Below are positions 1 to 5,866 of a DNA stretch of 9,007 nucleotides, piece by piece. Both the position numbers and the translations under genes were made by a program. The DNA is from Armatimonadota bacterium (lineage in GTDB: Bacteria; Armatimonadota; DTGP01; JAHWJO01): positions 1 through 9,007 of the forward strand of contig JAHWJO010000157.1 of the NCBI GenBank assembly GCA_019348365.1, written 5' to 3'. The first letter of the stretch is position 1, and the number at the start of each line of letters is the position of its first letter. The notes under the pieces were generated by a model that worked only from the letters and a program-made list of their open reading frames with translations, did not search any database and was not told where the DNA came from.

Positions 1-677
1 ATCTGCTCGTCGAAAATCTCCCTCGGGCTGCCGACCTGCTCCACCCGTCCTTTGCTCATCACCACGACCCGGTCGCTGATTTCCAGCGCTTCCTCCTGAT
101 CGTGGGTGACGAACAGACTCGTGACGTGGAAGTCGTCGTGCAGGCGGCGCAGCCACTCCCGCAACTCGATCCGCACCTTCGTATCGATGGCACCGAACGG
201 CTCATCCAGGAGCAGGATTTCGGGCCGGGGGGCCAGCGCGCGGGCCAGGGCGACCCGCTGGCGCTCGCCGCCGGAAAGCTGCGCGGGGTAACGGTCCCCT
301 TTGTCCGCGAGCTGCATCGTCTGGAGAAGCTCCCGGACCCGTTCCTTCGTTTCGGCTTTGGACCAGTTCCGCACTTCCAGCCCGAAGGCGATATTGCTCG
401 TCACCGTCATGTGCTTGAAGAGGGCGTAATTCTGAAACACGAATCCCACGTTGCGCTTCTGCGTGGGCACGCGAGTCATGTCCTTCCCGTGCATCCGAAT
501 CCGCCCGCTGTCGGGGTGCATCAGCCCCGCAATCATTCGCAGGATCGTGCTCTTGCCGCTGCCCGACGGCCCCAGCAGGGCGACCAACTGCCCGTCCTCG
601 ACTTTGAAGCTCACGTCGGAGACGGCGGGGGCTCCGCTGCCGTACCGCTTGGTAATTTGCTCTAATTCAATGCTCAT
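1..677 (-). CDS. cysA: CysA-type sulfate/thiosulfate ABC transporter ATP-binding protein (3' end cut by window edge)
   Basis: This is the ATPase subunit that would power sulfate or thiosulfate import with CysT/CysW permeases at the inner membrane. Reading from the ATG at 677, 225 codons are visible. Walker A GPSGSGKST is at residues 36-44, the Q-loop Gln is at 82 (VFQNYALF), the signature LSGGERQR is at 134-141, Walker B LLLDEP is at 155-160 (with FGAID in place of the usual FGALD), and the H-loop VTHDQEEA is at 190-197. The stretch ELREWLRRLHDDFHVTS is typical of CysA rather than PotA or MalK. The family is about 330-360 residues, so the C-terminal regulatory part lies outside the window. 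No good ribosome-binding site precedes the ATG. The upstream neighbour on the same strand is fdhD, not a permease gene, so partner subunits must lie downstream (off window) or elsewhere. A molybdate or other oxyanion transporter is a less likely alternative. Confidence 0.94.
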   Translation of the reverse strand, partial: MSIELEQITKRYGSGAPAVSDVSFKVEDGQLVALLGPSGSGKSTILRMIAGLMHPDSGRIRMHGKDMTRVPTQKRNVGFVFQNYALFKHMTVTSNIAFGLEVRNWSKAETKERVRELLQTMQLADKGDRYPAQLSGGERQRVALARALAPRPEILLLDEPFGAIDTKVRIELREWLRRLHDDFHVTSLFVTHDQEEALEISDRVVVMSKGRVEQVGSPREIFDEQ

Positions 678-790
678 CGTTGACGGGATAGAACGCTCGA
701 TCTCAATGAAAACTCGGCCATGATGGTTTATTTTAACACAGACGGGCTTTACCTCTCTTCACTGGCCGTCGCCCTCGCAACGATCCCGGC
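678..790 (-). promoter_or_regulatory. Short gap between fdhD and cysA with a possible weak promoter
   Basis: This 113-base gap lies upstream of cysA. It holds one A+T pocket whose minus-strand reading TAAAAT (735 down to 730) could serve as a -10 box. No convincing -35 element sits at the right distance, and no terminator hairpin for fdhD is apparent. cysA may therefore be read through from fdhD or have its own weak promoter. This rests on composition alone. Confidence 0.22.
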
Positions 791-1630
791 TCAAGCCGTG
801 ACCCGTTCTTCTCCCGAATAGACATTGAACCGATCTTCCCGCAGAAAGCCGATCAGAGTCATCCCGAATTCTCGTGCCGTCTCCACGGCGAGGCTGCTGG
901 GAGCAGACACCCCGGCGAGGATCGGGATACCCGCCGCCGCCGCCTTCTGCACGATCTCGAAACCGGGCCGCCCGCTTACCAGCAGCACATGGCCCCGGAT
1001 CGGGAGCTTCCCCACCAGAAACCGCTCTCCCACGATCTTATCCATCGCATTGTGCCGCCCCACGTCCTCCCGCAGCGTGACCAGTCGAGTTTCTTCGTCG
1101 AAGAGGGCGGCGGCGTGAATCCCTCCGGTCTTGTTGAAGAGAGTCTGCTGCTCCCGCAGGACCGCCGGGAGGGAAAGGAGCGTTGAGGCGACCAGCGTCC
1201 GGGGGTCTTCCATAGGCATGAGGCCGCGTCGCTTCAGCGCTTCCAGCGACGTTTTGCCGCAGACTCCGCACGCCGCCGTCATCCCGAACCGCCGCCCGGA
1301 ATCGGGGATCTCCGGCTGAACCCCCGGTCGAAGCTCCACGGTGACGACGTTGTACTGCTGCTCCGAGCGCGCCACCTCCCGGCAGTAGGCGATCCGGCGG
1401 ATCTGATCGGGGGCGGCGAGGATCCCTTCCGCAAAGAGGAGTCCCGCCGACAACTCGAAATCGTGGCCGGGGGTCCGCATGGTGACGGTGAGGGGGAACG
1501 GCGGCGAATCCGAAGGCGCGAGCCGGATCTCCAGCGGCTCCTCGGTCGTGAGGAGGTCGTCACGCGGGGTGAATCGGCCTTCGCGGTAAGAATGTACCGG
1601 GATTCGAGTGGTGCTTCCGGGTCGGGTCAT
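791..1630 (-). CDS. fdhD: Formate dehydrogenase accessory sulfurtransferase FdhD
   Basis: FdhD is a cytoplasmic protein that takes sulfur from the cysteine desulfurase IscS and passes it to the molybdenum/tungsten bis-MGD cofactor, which formate dehydrogenases need for activity. The 279 residues match the usual family length. The sulfur-carrying motif CGVCG starts at Cys121 with the second Cys at 124, the same numbering as in the E. coli protein. Other family blocks follow: KTGGIHAAAL (167-176), REDVGRHNAMDKIVG (187-201) and LVSGRPGFEIVQKAAAAGIP (217-236), then the SAPSSLAVETA segment. The ATG at 1630 has no clear Shine-Dalgarno sequence. No formate dehydrogenase gene is in the window, so its client enzyme is encoded elsewhere. 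Upstream (right) is a 233-base gap with degenerate repeats, and downstream is cysA. Confidence 0.96.
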   Translation of the reverse strand: MTRPGSTTRIPVHSYREGRFTPRDDLLTTEEPLEIRLAPSDSPPFPLTVTMRTPGHDFELSAGLLFAEGILAAPDQIRRIAYCREVARSEQQYNVVTVELRPGVQPEIPDSGRRFGMTAACGVCGKTSLEALKRRGLMPMEDPRTLVASTLLSLPAVLREQQTLFNKTGGIHAAALFDEETRLVTLREDVGRHNAMDKIVGERFLVGKLPIRGHVLLVSGRPGFEIVQKAAAAGIPILAGVSAPSSLAVETAREFGMTLIGFLREDRFNVYSGEERVTA

Positions 1631-1690
1631 GGGGATGGGACGCGGGCCTTCGGCACGCGGATAATAACACGGGTCATCGCGGATTCAACC

Positions 1691-1790
1691 CTCTTGAACC
1701 ACGAAGGACACGAAGGGCACAAAGAAAGCTTTATGGAACCATAGATAAATACGGATGAAGCTTCTGTAACCGCGGATGAACGCAGATAAA
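1691..1790. repeat. Degenerate intergenic repeat remnant (CACGAAGG / GCGGATGAACGCAGAT type)
   Basis: Three imperfect 9-base units run in tandem at 1700-1726: CACGAAGGA, CACGAAGGG and CACAAAGAA. They are followed by a GGATGAA-rich segment with the words ACGGATGAAG and CGCGGATGAACGCAGATAA (about 1751-1789). In the plus frame the first part translates as LNHEGHEGHK, a string familiar from spurious annotations in many environmental genomes. The gap between fdhD and the glycosyltransferase (1631-1863) otherwise shows no gene. The repeat identity is recognised from general knowledge, and copy number elsewhere in the genome cannot be seen. Confidence 0.6.
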
Positions 1791-1802
1791 CCCCCTCACC
1801 CG

Positions 1803-1830
1803 ATCACCTCTTCACCCCATCACCTCTTCA
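1803..1830. repeat. 12-base direct repeat, period 16
   Basis: ATCACCTCTTCA occurs at 1803-1814 and again, identically, at 1819-1830, separated by CCCC. It lies in the gap downstream of the glycosyltransferase stop, next to the degenerate repeat remnant. A function is not evident. It may be part of the same decayed intergenic element, whose CTCTGCGTCTCGGCGGA-like tail follows at about 1843-1860. Confidence 0.5.
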
Positions 1831-1863
1831 GAAGTTGAGGGTTCTCTGCGTCTCGGCGGAGCG

Positions 1864-3069
1864 TCAGATCCGGACCTGGTGATCCCGCAGCAGGGCGATG
1901 GGGTACAGGGTGCCGCGCCAGACCACTCCCCCCTGCCGCAGGGTGAGGACGGCGGAAGCGGTCAACGTCCAGACGAACAGCAGCCCCCCGACTCCCCCGC
2001 ACAACGCCACCATGATGGCGACGGGACGCGAACACCGCAGCAGGATTCGGGCGCCCCGCATGTAGACCGCCAGAAGAAACACGAATCCCAGCGCCGCCGC
2101 CCTTTGGGTCCACCCACCGGTGAGGAACGGCAGCGCGTAGGTGAGGACGTTCACCCCGAAGATGAAGAGGACGGAAAAGACCGTCTTCGCCAGGCTGAAA
2201 TCCATGGAAGCGAAGCTGTTCTTGTACAGTCCTCGCACCGTCGCTAAAAGGCCCGTCTGCCACCGCACCCGGACCTCGTCTTCGCCTTCCAGATACCCTT
2301 GCCGGAACCCCGATTCCTTCACCCGCTTGCCCAGGGCCATATCGTCCGCCACGGTGAGCGCCAGCGCCTCGTGAGTCCCGATGGCACGATACGCCTCCGC
2401 GCGGATGAGGTTGAACGCTCCGATTCCGATGAACTGCTTGGACTTCTCCTCTTCCACGTACCACGGCTGGAATCGTGTCATGAACCAGACGGCGAACGTT
2501 GTGACGAAGATCGCTTCCCCGAAGCTGTGGGTGATCAGCTCCGGGGTGATCGCCAGGTGATCGAGCCGGCGGGAGAGGGCGTACCGGAGAGCTCTCCGGA
2601 GGGCCTGGGGAGCGAACTGCACGTCGCCGTCGGTGAAGAGCAGCCATTCCGCGCCGTATTCCTCCAGGGCCGCTCTCGCCCCGATCTCGTTGGCGTGATT
2701 CTTGCCGATCCATCCCGGCGGCAGTTCTTTCACGTGAACGGGATGCATGTTAGGGTAGCGGGCTGCGACCTCCTCCATGATCTCGCCGGTGCGGTCGGTG
2801 GAGCGGTCGTTGATCGGGAAGATGAGGAGGCCGGGGTAATCCTGCCGCGCGAGGGATTCCAGCGCCGACCGGATCCCCGCCTCCTCGTTGAGCGACGGCA
2901 CGAGGACTGCCAGGCGCGGCAGAGCATGTTGCGGGAAGGCCTCCGCCGGGGAAATCTCTTTCAGCTTCTTGGTGCGGCGCTGCCCCCGGTACATGATCCA
3001 CGCGCGGGAAGCCCAGAAGAGGAGGCCGACCCACGCAAAGCCAGCGAAGAAGAGGGACAGGAAGCCCAT
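1864..3069 (-). CDS. Family 2 (GT-A fold) membrane glycosyltransferase
   Basis: This is a processive-type GT2 enzyme anchored in the inner membrane, likely moving a sugar from a nucleotide donor to a lipid or polymer acceptor. From the ATG at 3069 it has 401 residues. An N-terminal membrane helix (about 2-23) is followed by the GT-A domain: LVPSLNEE (56-63), the donor-binding INDRSTDRTG (86-95), GWIGKNHAN (119-127), the metal-binding TDGDV (146-150), ADDMALG (241-247) and an RW motif (269-270). Three or four hydrophobic segments close the protein (about 292-375). The reading frame extends to a TTG at 3084, but GAGG sits nine bases before the ATG at 3069, so I prefer that start. The arrangement resembles HpnB (hopanoid-associated) and carotenoid/diaponeurosporenoate-type transferases. 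The acceptor cannot be assigned, and no hopanoid or carotenoid genes are visible beside it. It is divergent from radC. Confidence 0.92.
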   Translation of the reverse strand: MGFLSLFFAGFAWVGLLFWASRAWIMYRGQRRTKKLKEISPAEAFPQHALPRLAVLVPSLNEEAGIRSALESLARQDYPGLLIFPINDRSTDRTGEIMEEVAARYPNMHPVHVKELPPGWIGKNHANEIGARAALEEYGAEWLLFTDGDVQFAPQALRRALRYALSRRLDHLAITPELITHSFGEAIFVTTFAVWFMTRFQPWYVEEEKSKQFIGIGAFNLIRAEAYRAIGTHEALALTVADDMALGKRVKESGFRQGYLEGEDEVRVRWQTGLLATVRGLYKNSFASMDFSLAKTVFSVLFIFGVNVLTYALPFLTGGWTQRAAALGFVFLLAVYMRGARILLRCSRPVAIMVALCGGVGGLLFVWTLTASAVLTLRQGGVVWRGTLYPIALLRDHQVRI

Positions 3070-3084
3070 GATTACGGTCCTCAA

Positions 3085-3315
3085 CGGTCGCGGGAGGGAT
3101 CCAGCGTCTGAGGGATTCAGGCGGTCCCCCGCGGATTCGGAAGGGAGGTCCTGCCCCGATGTGCAGGGGGCACAGGATTATGGCGGTGACCCCCCCGGCG
3201 GGACAAATCGGAGCCTACGGGACGGGCATGGGATCCCCCGATTGATGCCGATGGAGAGTGGCAGGGTTTGTCAGCCGAGGCAGGAGGAACGGCCTGCCGT
3301 CTCGAACGGAGATGC
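3085..3315. promoter_or_regulatory. Divergent gap between the glycosyltransferase and radC
   Basis: This gap of about 230 bases must carry the promoters for the glycosyltransferase (minus) and radC (plus). I see GC-rich sequence with no clear paired -35/-10 boxes and no hairpin worth calling. GGAG at 3308-3311 is the probable ribosome-binding site for radC. Confidence 0.3.
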
Positions 3316-3780
3316 ATGATCGATTCCTCCGACATTTTGGATATGAACCTCTCCTCCCTCGATCCGATCCGGGAGCGATTCCTGGGACGCGGCCCCGGCA
3401 GTCTCACCACCGTCGAGCTGCTGGCGCTCGTCCTGCGGACCGGGGAGGAGCAGGAAACGGCGCTTCAGCTCGCCGAACGGCTCCTCCGGGAGGTGGGCAG
3501 CCTGCGGGAGCTTGCGCTTTCGGAGGTGGAGACGCTGAACGGCATCGAGGGGATGGGGATCGACCGCGCGGTGGAGCTTCGCGCCGCCATTGAGTTGGGC
3601 AAGCGGCTCATCGCCCTCGGCGACGGGGGAGTCCGGCCCACGATCCATTCCCCGGCGGAGGCCGCTGCTTTCCTCATGCCGGAGCTTCGACACCAGTCCC
3701 AGGAGCACTTCAAGGTGCTCCTCCTCGACTCAAAGAACCAGGTTCTCCGCGCCCCGACGATCACGGTGGGAACAGTATAA
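3316..3780 (+). pseudogene. radC: RadC (UPF0758) N-terminal part, truncated at the junction with a mobile element
   Basis: RadC-family proteins have a helix-hairpin-helix N-terminal part and a C-terminal MPN/JAMM-like metalloprotein domain. Their function is debated, as the original DNA-repair role was withdrawn. From the ATG at 3316 (GGAG four bases upstream) 154 residues are read before TAA. The family block GPGSLTTVELLALVLRTG is at 26-43, the HhH segment LNGIEGMGIDRAVELRAAIE at 74-93, and the start of the MPN domain is at 115-154, ending HFKVLLLDSKNQVL...TITVGTV. Complete members run to about 220-230 residues. The block that always follows (N-S-S-x-V-H-P-R-E-x-F, then the HNHPSGD metal site) is absent in all frames after 3780. 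The loss is abrupt with no decay before it, so I infer interruption by insertion rather than gradual erosion. A TTG start at 3268 is possible but less likely. Confidence 0.92.
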
Positions 3781-3788
3781 ACAGTTAA
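3771..3788 (+). repeat. Putative left attachment-site junction with a 9-base imperfect tandem repeat
   Basis: Where radC homology ends, AACAGTATA (3771-3779) is followed directly by AACAGTTAA (3780-3788). The two share the first six bases, AACAGT. The first copy encodes the conserved Thr-Val of radC plus the premature stop, and the second lies in the element. This is where an attL core would be expected. The exact crossover point cannot be fixed from one end only. Confidence 0.4.
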
Positions 3789-3838
3789 ACACTCTGGAGG
3801 GACGCCTGCATGAAGACGGGCGGCTCGTCTTTTGCGGC

Positions 3839-4057
3839 GTGACCGCCTATATCGAGGGCGCATCCCCAATCCCCGAAGATGCCAACTATGTTCGGTGTCA
3901 CCACTGCGGCGGCGACCGCCTGCGGAAGAATGGAACCGTCAAAAGCGGGAAACAAAAGTTCTGGTGTCAGGATTGCGGGCGACAGAGCCGCGAGCATTTG
4001 ACGGAAGATCAAGCCTTCAGGCCCCGCAAGAAGCCCCGCCGGGTATGCGCCGGGTGA
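3839..4057 (+). CDS. Small zinc-ribbon protein resembling the N-terminus of IS1 InsA-type transposase proteins
   Basis: This is a 72-residue ORF from a GTG at 3839 (no ATG is available in frame). It contains two CxxC knuckles, CHHC and CQDC, in a stretch reading RCHHCGGDRLRKNGTVKSG then KQKFWCQDCGRQ. That is the zinc-ribbon layout seen at the N-terminus of IS1 InsA and related transposase accessory proteins. The helix-turn-helix part that should follow is missing: after the ribbon only a basic tail (RPRKKPRR) remains before the stop. It may be a decayed IS fragment or a stand-alone zinc-ribbon protein of the element. The same frame stays open leftwards across the radC junction (to 3590), so its natural start could have been separated by integration. 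A ten-residue ORF (ATG 3810, GGAGG nine bases upstream) ends overlapping this GTG. Confidence 0.45.
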   Translation: MTAYIEGASPIPEDANYVRCHHCGGDRLRKNGTVKSGKQKFWCQDCGRQSREHLTEDQAFRPRKKPRRVCAG

Positions 4058-4113
4058 GGGGACGGGTGTTCCCCGGAACTGTCGGGCTTCTGAGCGGGAG
4101 TGATTGTTATAGG

Positions 4114-5367
4114 TTATCTTAGAGGATCCATGTATTGGGGGAGAGTCATTCTTTTGAGCGCATTTCTGCATTGGACCCGAAAATTCTTCTCGCCAATGAT
4201 TTTCCATTCCGGGTCCGGGTAAAGGCTATTCCATTCTTCTATCATTTCTCGTACCTGACCGTTCTTTAATCGTTTGTAGTTTCCCTCTTGACTCTGAAGT
4301 CGTGATATATAAAACCGAAATAAAGCGATGGTTTTTTCTTGCAATTTGTAATTTTTCCCCATGCCAAGTTGCTCTTGTTGGGATTGGTACGCCCGTTTAA
4401 CTTCCTCTGGAGTTACCCAAGGTTGTATACTCAGTTCTATTTTGGCGTCCCCCCATGAACCGTGGTGACTTTTGGTCCTCCTCATCCTGATGGGTGAAAT
4501 ATAAGGGAACGCTCCTGTCAAAATAAATTCAGTGGCAGAAGGCAATTGAAGCGAGTAACGCTTCGCAACCGCTTCCGAAAGATCACTTAGGTACTCCAAA
4601 GCAGACCCAGGCCATACAAGTGTGTGCTTCACGATTTGATCTGTATAAGACAATATTTGACGGTGCTTTATTCGCATGGGATACGATTCAGTATGGGTCC
4701 ATTTTAATGTTTTTGATTTGCCATTCCAGATGATCTTTATGGGTCTGTTCCAAGTGAAGTAGGTTTTATGATCGGTCTCTGGTGGGAGGTCAATTAACTC
4801 TGCATGATGTCCTGCGTAGGGTATCCCTTCCCCATCGAATACATCACACGATAAATGTTGGAGGGCGGGAGAATCCAAGAAGTTGTGCATCTCCTCGAAT
4901 GTCAGTAATCTCCCCGCCAAGAATTTATTCCTGTGCCCAATTACGGAAGGGTCCTGAGAAGCAATCCACCCCACAAACTCCGAAAAGGCTTCCGATCTAT
5001 TGGAGCTTGCTTCACTAATGATTGGGACGACTGCATTTTCCTCTTTTGGAATGCTACATTGATCCTCCGGATTTTGTTCTCGTTCCTGCGCGGAATGGCC
5101 CAATAAATCCTCATGCGTTTTATAAGCCGATTTAAAGTTATCACGTAATACTTCGTAATTCTCCGACTCCTCACGTTCTTGATCCTCATCCTGAAGGCAG
5201 GGCGCTATTAACCCCCCATATTCTCTTTGTCCGTCATGTTCCTGAAAAAAAGCCCAGTATCTCGTGAAATCATCCAGCCTTCTCGGTTGAATGTCCCCTC
5301 TCAGTCGCACAAAGAGTTCATCAAGCTTGCGGTTTGCTTCTTCGTCTGCTGATTTCATTGTTATCAT
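4114..5367 (-). CDS. Unknown AT-rich gene, possible element cargo
   Basis: I do not recognise this protein. From the ATG at 5367 it has 417 residues, and the frame is open further to a GTG at 5430. No signal peptide, membrane helix or nucleotide-binding motif is visible. The N-terminal third is charged and acidic (QDEDQEREESE, about residues 59-69). The middle is mixed alpha/beta with many aromatics (a WNRPIKIIWNGKSKTLKW segment near 206-223) and an ATEFILTG block (278-285). The C-terminal 100 residues look helical (WVTPEEVKRAYQSQQEQLG at 317-335, then EEWNSLYPDPEW at 377-388). From memory, similar 'FxLTG...P' plus helical-tail layouts occur in uncharacterised bacterial proteins, without an assigned role. 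Base composition is much poorer in GC than either flank, which suggests recent transfer. It is transcribed away from the HTH gene. A short coupled leader ORF precedes it. Confidence 0.85.
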   Translation of the reverse strand: MITMKSADEEANRKLDELFVRLRGDIQPRRLDDFTRYWAFFQEHDGQREYGGLIAPCLQDEDQEREESENYEVLRDNFKSAYKTHEDLLGHSAQEREQNPEDQCSIPKEENAVVPIISEASSNRSEAFSEFVGWIASQDPSVIGHRNKFLAGRLLTFEEMHNFLDSPALQHLSCDVFDGEGIPYAGHHAELIDLPPETDHKTYFTWNRPIKIIWNGKSKTLKWTHTESYPMRIKHRQILSYTDQIVKHTLVWPGSALEYLSDLSEAVAKRYSLQLPSATEFILTGAFPYISPIRMRRTKSHHGSWGDAKIELSIQPWVTPEEVKRAYQSQQEQLGMGKNYKLQEKTIALFRFYISRLQSQEGNYKRLKNGQVREMIEEWNSLYPDPEWKIIGEKNFRVQCRNALKRMTLPQYMDPLR

Positions 5368-5387
5368 CTTTTTTTCATTGAAAACAT
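5364..5387 (-). CDS. Seven-codon leader ORF (MFSMKKR) before the unknown AT-rich gene
   Basis: The best ribosome-binding site in this region, AGGAG at 5400-5396, is eight bases before an ATG at 5387 that is out of frame with the long gene. That ORF reads MFSMKKR and its TGA overlaps the ATG at 5367 of the long gene (ATGA). Translation of the long gene may thus depend on reinitiation after the leader. A run of seven A lies within the leader, so slippage joining the two frames is another possibility. The alternative is that the long gene simply starts at the GTG at 5430 or the ATG at 5358. Confidence 0.35.
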   Translation of the reverse strand: MFSMKKR

Positions 5388-5463
5388 TAACAATACTCCT
5401 CGTTAAGATAAAGATAACACACCACGTCACCCTATATCAACTAAACGTGCGGCAAGTAACGCC
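5388..5463. promoter_or_regulatory. Divergent control region between the unknown gene and the HTH gene
   Basis: About 80 bases separate two divergent genes, so both promoters must be here or overlap the coding starts. The palindrome-flanked word GTTAAGATAAAGATAAC (5402-5418) contains a perfect tandem AAGATA repeat between GTTA and TAAC arms, and is a candidate operator. TATATC at 5433-5438 could be a -10 box for the HTH gene, but no good -35 is seen. The neighbouring HTH protein is an obvious candidate to bind here. All of this is inference from position. Confidence 0.35.
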
Positions 5464-5471
5464 AGGAGTAA

Positions 5472-5660
5472 ATGATGGATGCTCCATTGATGATTACGGT
5501 CAAGCAGGCCGCTGAACTCGCCAACGTCGGGCGAAGCACAGCTTATCATCTCACTCAAAGCGGGGAATGGCCCACTGTTCGGATCGGGCGCGCCGTCCGC
5601 ATCCCCGTCCGTAAGCTGGAAGAGTGGATCGAACGCCAGACCGTGCAGGCTTCCCCATGA
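5472..5660 (+). CDS. Excisionase/AlpA-like MerR-type helix-turn-helix DNA-binding protein
   Basis: This 62-residue protein has the compact winged-helix fold used by excisionases (Xis, recombination directionality factors) and small regulators of integrated elements. The sequence shows the family pattern: MITVKQAAELANVGRSTAY (7-25) as first helix, turn and recognition helix, then the wing WPTVRIGRAVRIPVRKLEEWI (33-53). The ending R-I-G-R-x-x-R-I-P-x-x-x-L-E-x-W-I is diagnostic of the HTH_17/excisionase group. AGGAG at 5464-5468 is only three bases from the ATG at 5472 but six from the adjacent ATG at 5475, so the second ATG may be the real start (61 residues). It is the first gene of the plus-strand module leading to the PrimPol-helicase, which suits either an excision/replication switch or a regulator of the module. 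No integrase lies beside it, so its partner is not identified. Confidence 0.9.
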   Translation: MMDAPLMITVKQAAELANVGRSTAYHLTQSGEWPTVRIGRAVRIPVRKLEEWIERQTVQASP

Positions 5661-5866
5661 GTGGCTCCGATTGCTCTCCTCGGTGGGCGGCGCTCCTTCG
5701 GCTCCTCTTCGAGCCGGGCGAATTACCCCGACCGACTGACACACCCATGAAAAAAGCCCCCTCTGGCAAGGGGGCTCATCACTCAACGCTCTTGGACGGA
5801 GCAACGACGAGAAAGGACACGACGAATGAACGTCCTAACCCATCAGCGCAATTATACCCGAAGTGA
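5657..5866 (+). CDS. Possible 69-residue ORF coupled to the HTH gene
   Basis: The ATG at 5657 overlaps the stop of the HTH gene (ATGA), an arrangement used for coupled translation, and the frame runs 69 residues. The product is unrecognised, low in obvious structure, and overlaps the next ORF by 41 bases. It has no Shine-Dalgarno of its own, and a reverse-oriented terminator hairpin lies within it, encoding the KAPSGKGA stretch. A later in-frame ATG at 5747 would give a 39-residue product. It may be a genuine tiny protein or a chance reading frame. Confidence 0.3.
   Translation: MSGSDCSPRWAALLRLLFEPGELPRPTDTPMKKAPSGKGAHHSTLLDGATTRKDTTNERPNPSAQLYPK
5750..5776 (-). terminator. Rho-independent terminator oriented on the minus strand
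   Basis: AGCCCCCT (5755-5762) and AGGGGGCT (5769-5776) form a perfect 8-base-pair stem with a six-base loop. Read on the minus strand the stem is followed by six T (complement of the A run 5750-5755). On the plus strand there is no T run after it. No minus-strand gene that would need it is evident to the right, so it probably blocks antisense transcription, or works as an RNA structure in the plus-strand leader. Confidence 0.6.

Noticed and set aside
102..665. Plus-strand 187-residue open frame
   Set aside because: Antisense shadow of the cysA gene, whose minus-strand translation shows every ABC ATPase motif.
1700..1726. CRISPR-like array
   Set aside because: Units are 9 bases long, degenerate and directly adjacent, with no spacers.
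1463..1744. Plus-strand frame ending LNHEGHEGHKESF
   Set aside because: Antisense to fdhD and then reading into an intergenic repeat; a known kind of spurious protein.
1820..2713. Minus-strand 297-residue frame
   Set aside because: Alternative-frame shadow of the glycosyltransferase; Arg/Gly/Pro-rich with no domain.
2299..3111. Plus-strand 270-residue frame
   Set aside because: Antisense to the glycosyltransferase; composition typical of a high-GC shadow frame.
3271..3869. Minus-strand frames opposite radC
   Set aside because: Antisense to a recognisable RadC protein; no motifs or ribosome-binding sites.
3900..4057. A complete IS1 element
   Set aside because: Only the zinc-ribbon part is present; there is no HTH part, no InsB/DDE catalytic gene and no terminal inverted repeats that I can see.
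3785..4207. Minus-strand 140-residue frame
   Set aside because: Overlaps the zinc-ribbon ORF on the other strand and the 3' end of the unknown minus gene in another frame; no recognisable features.
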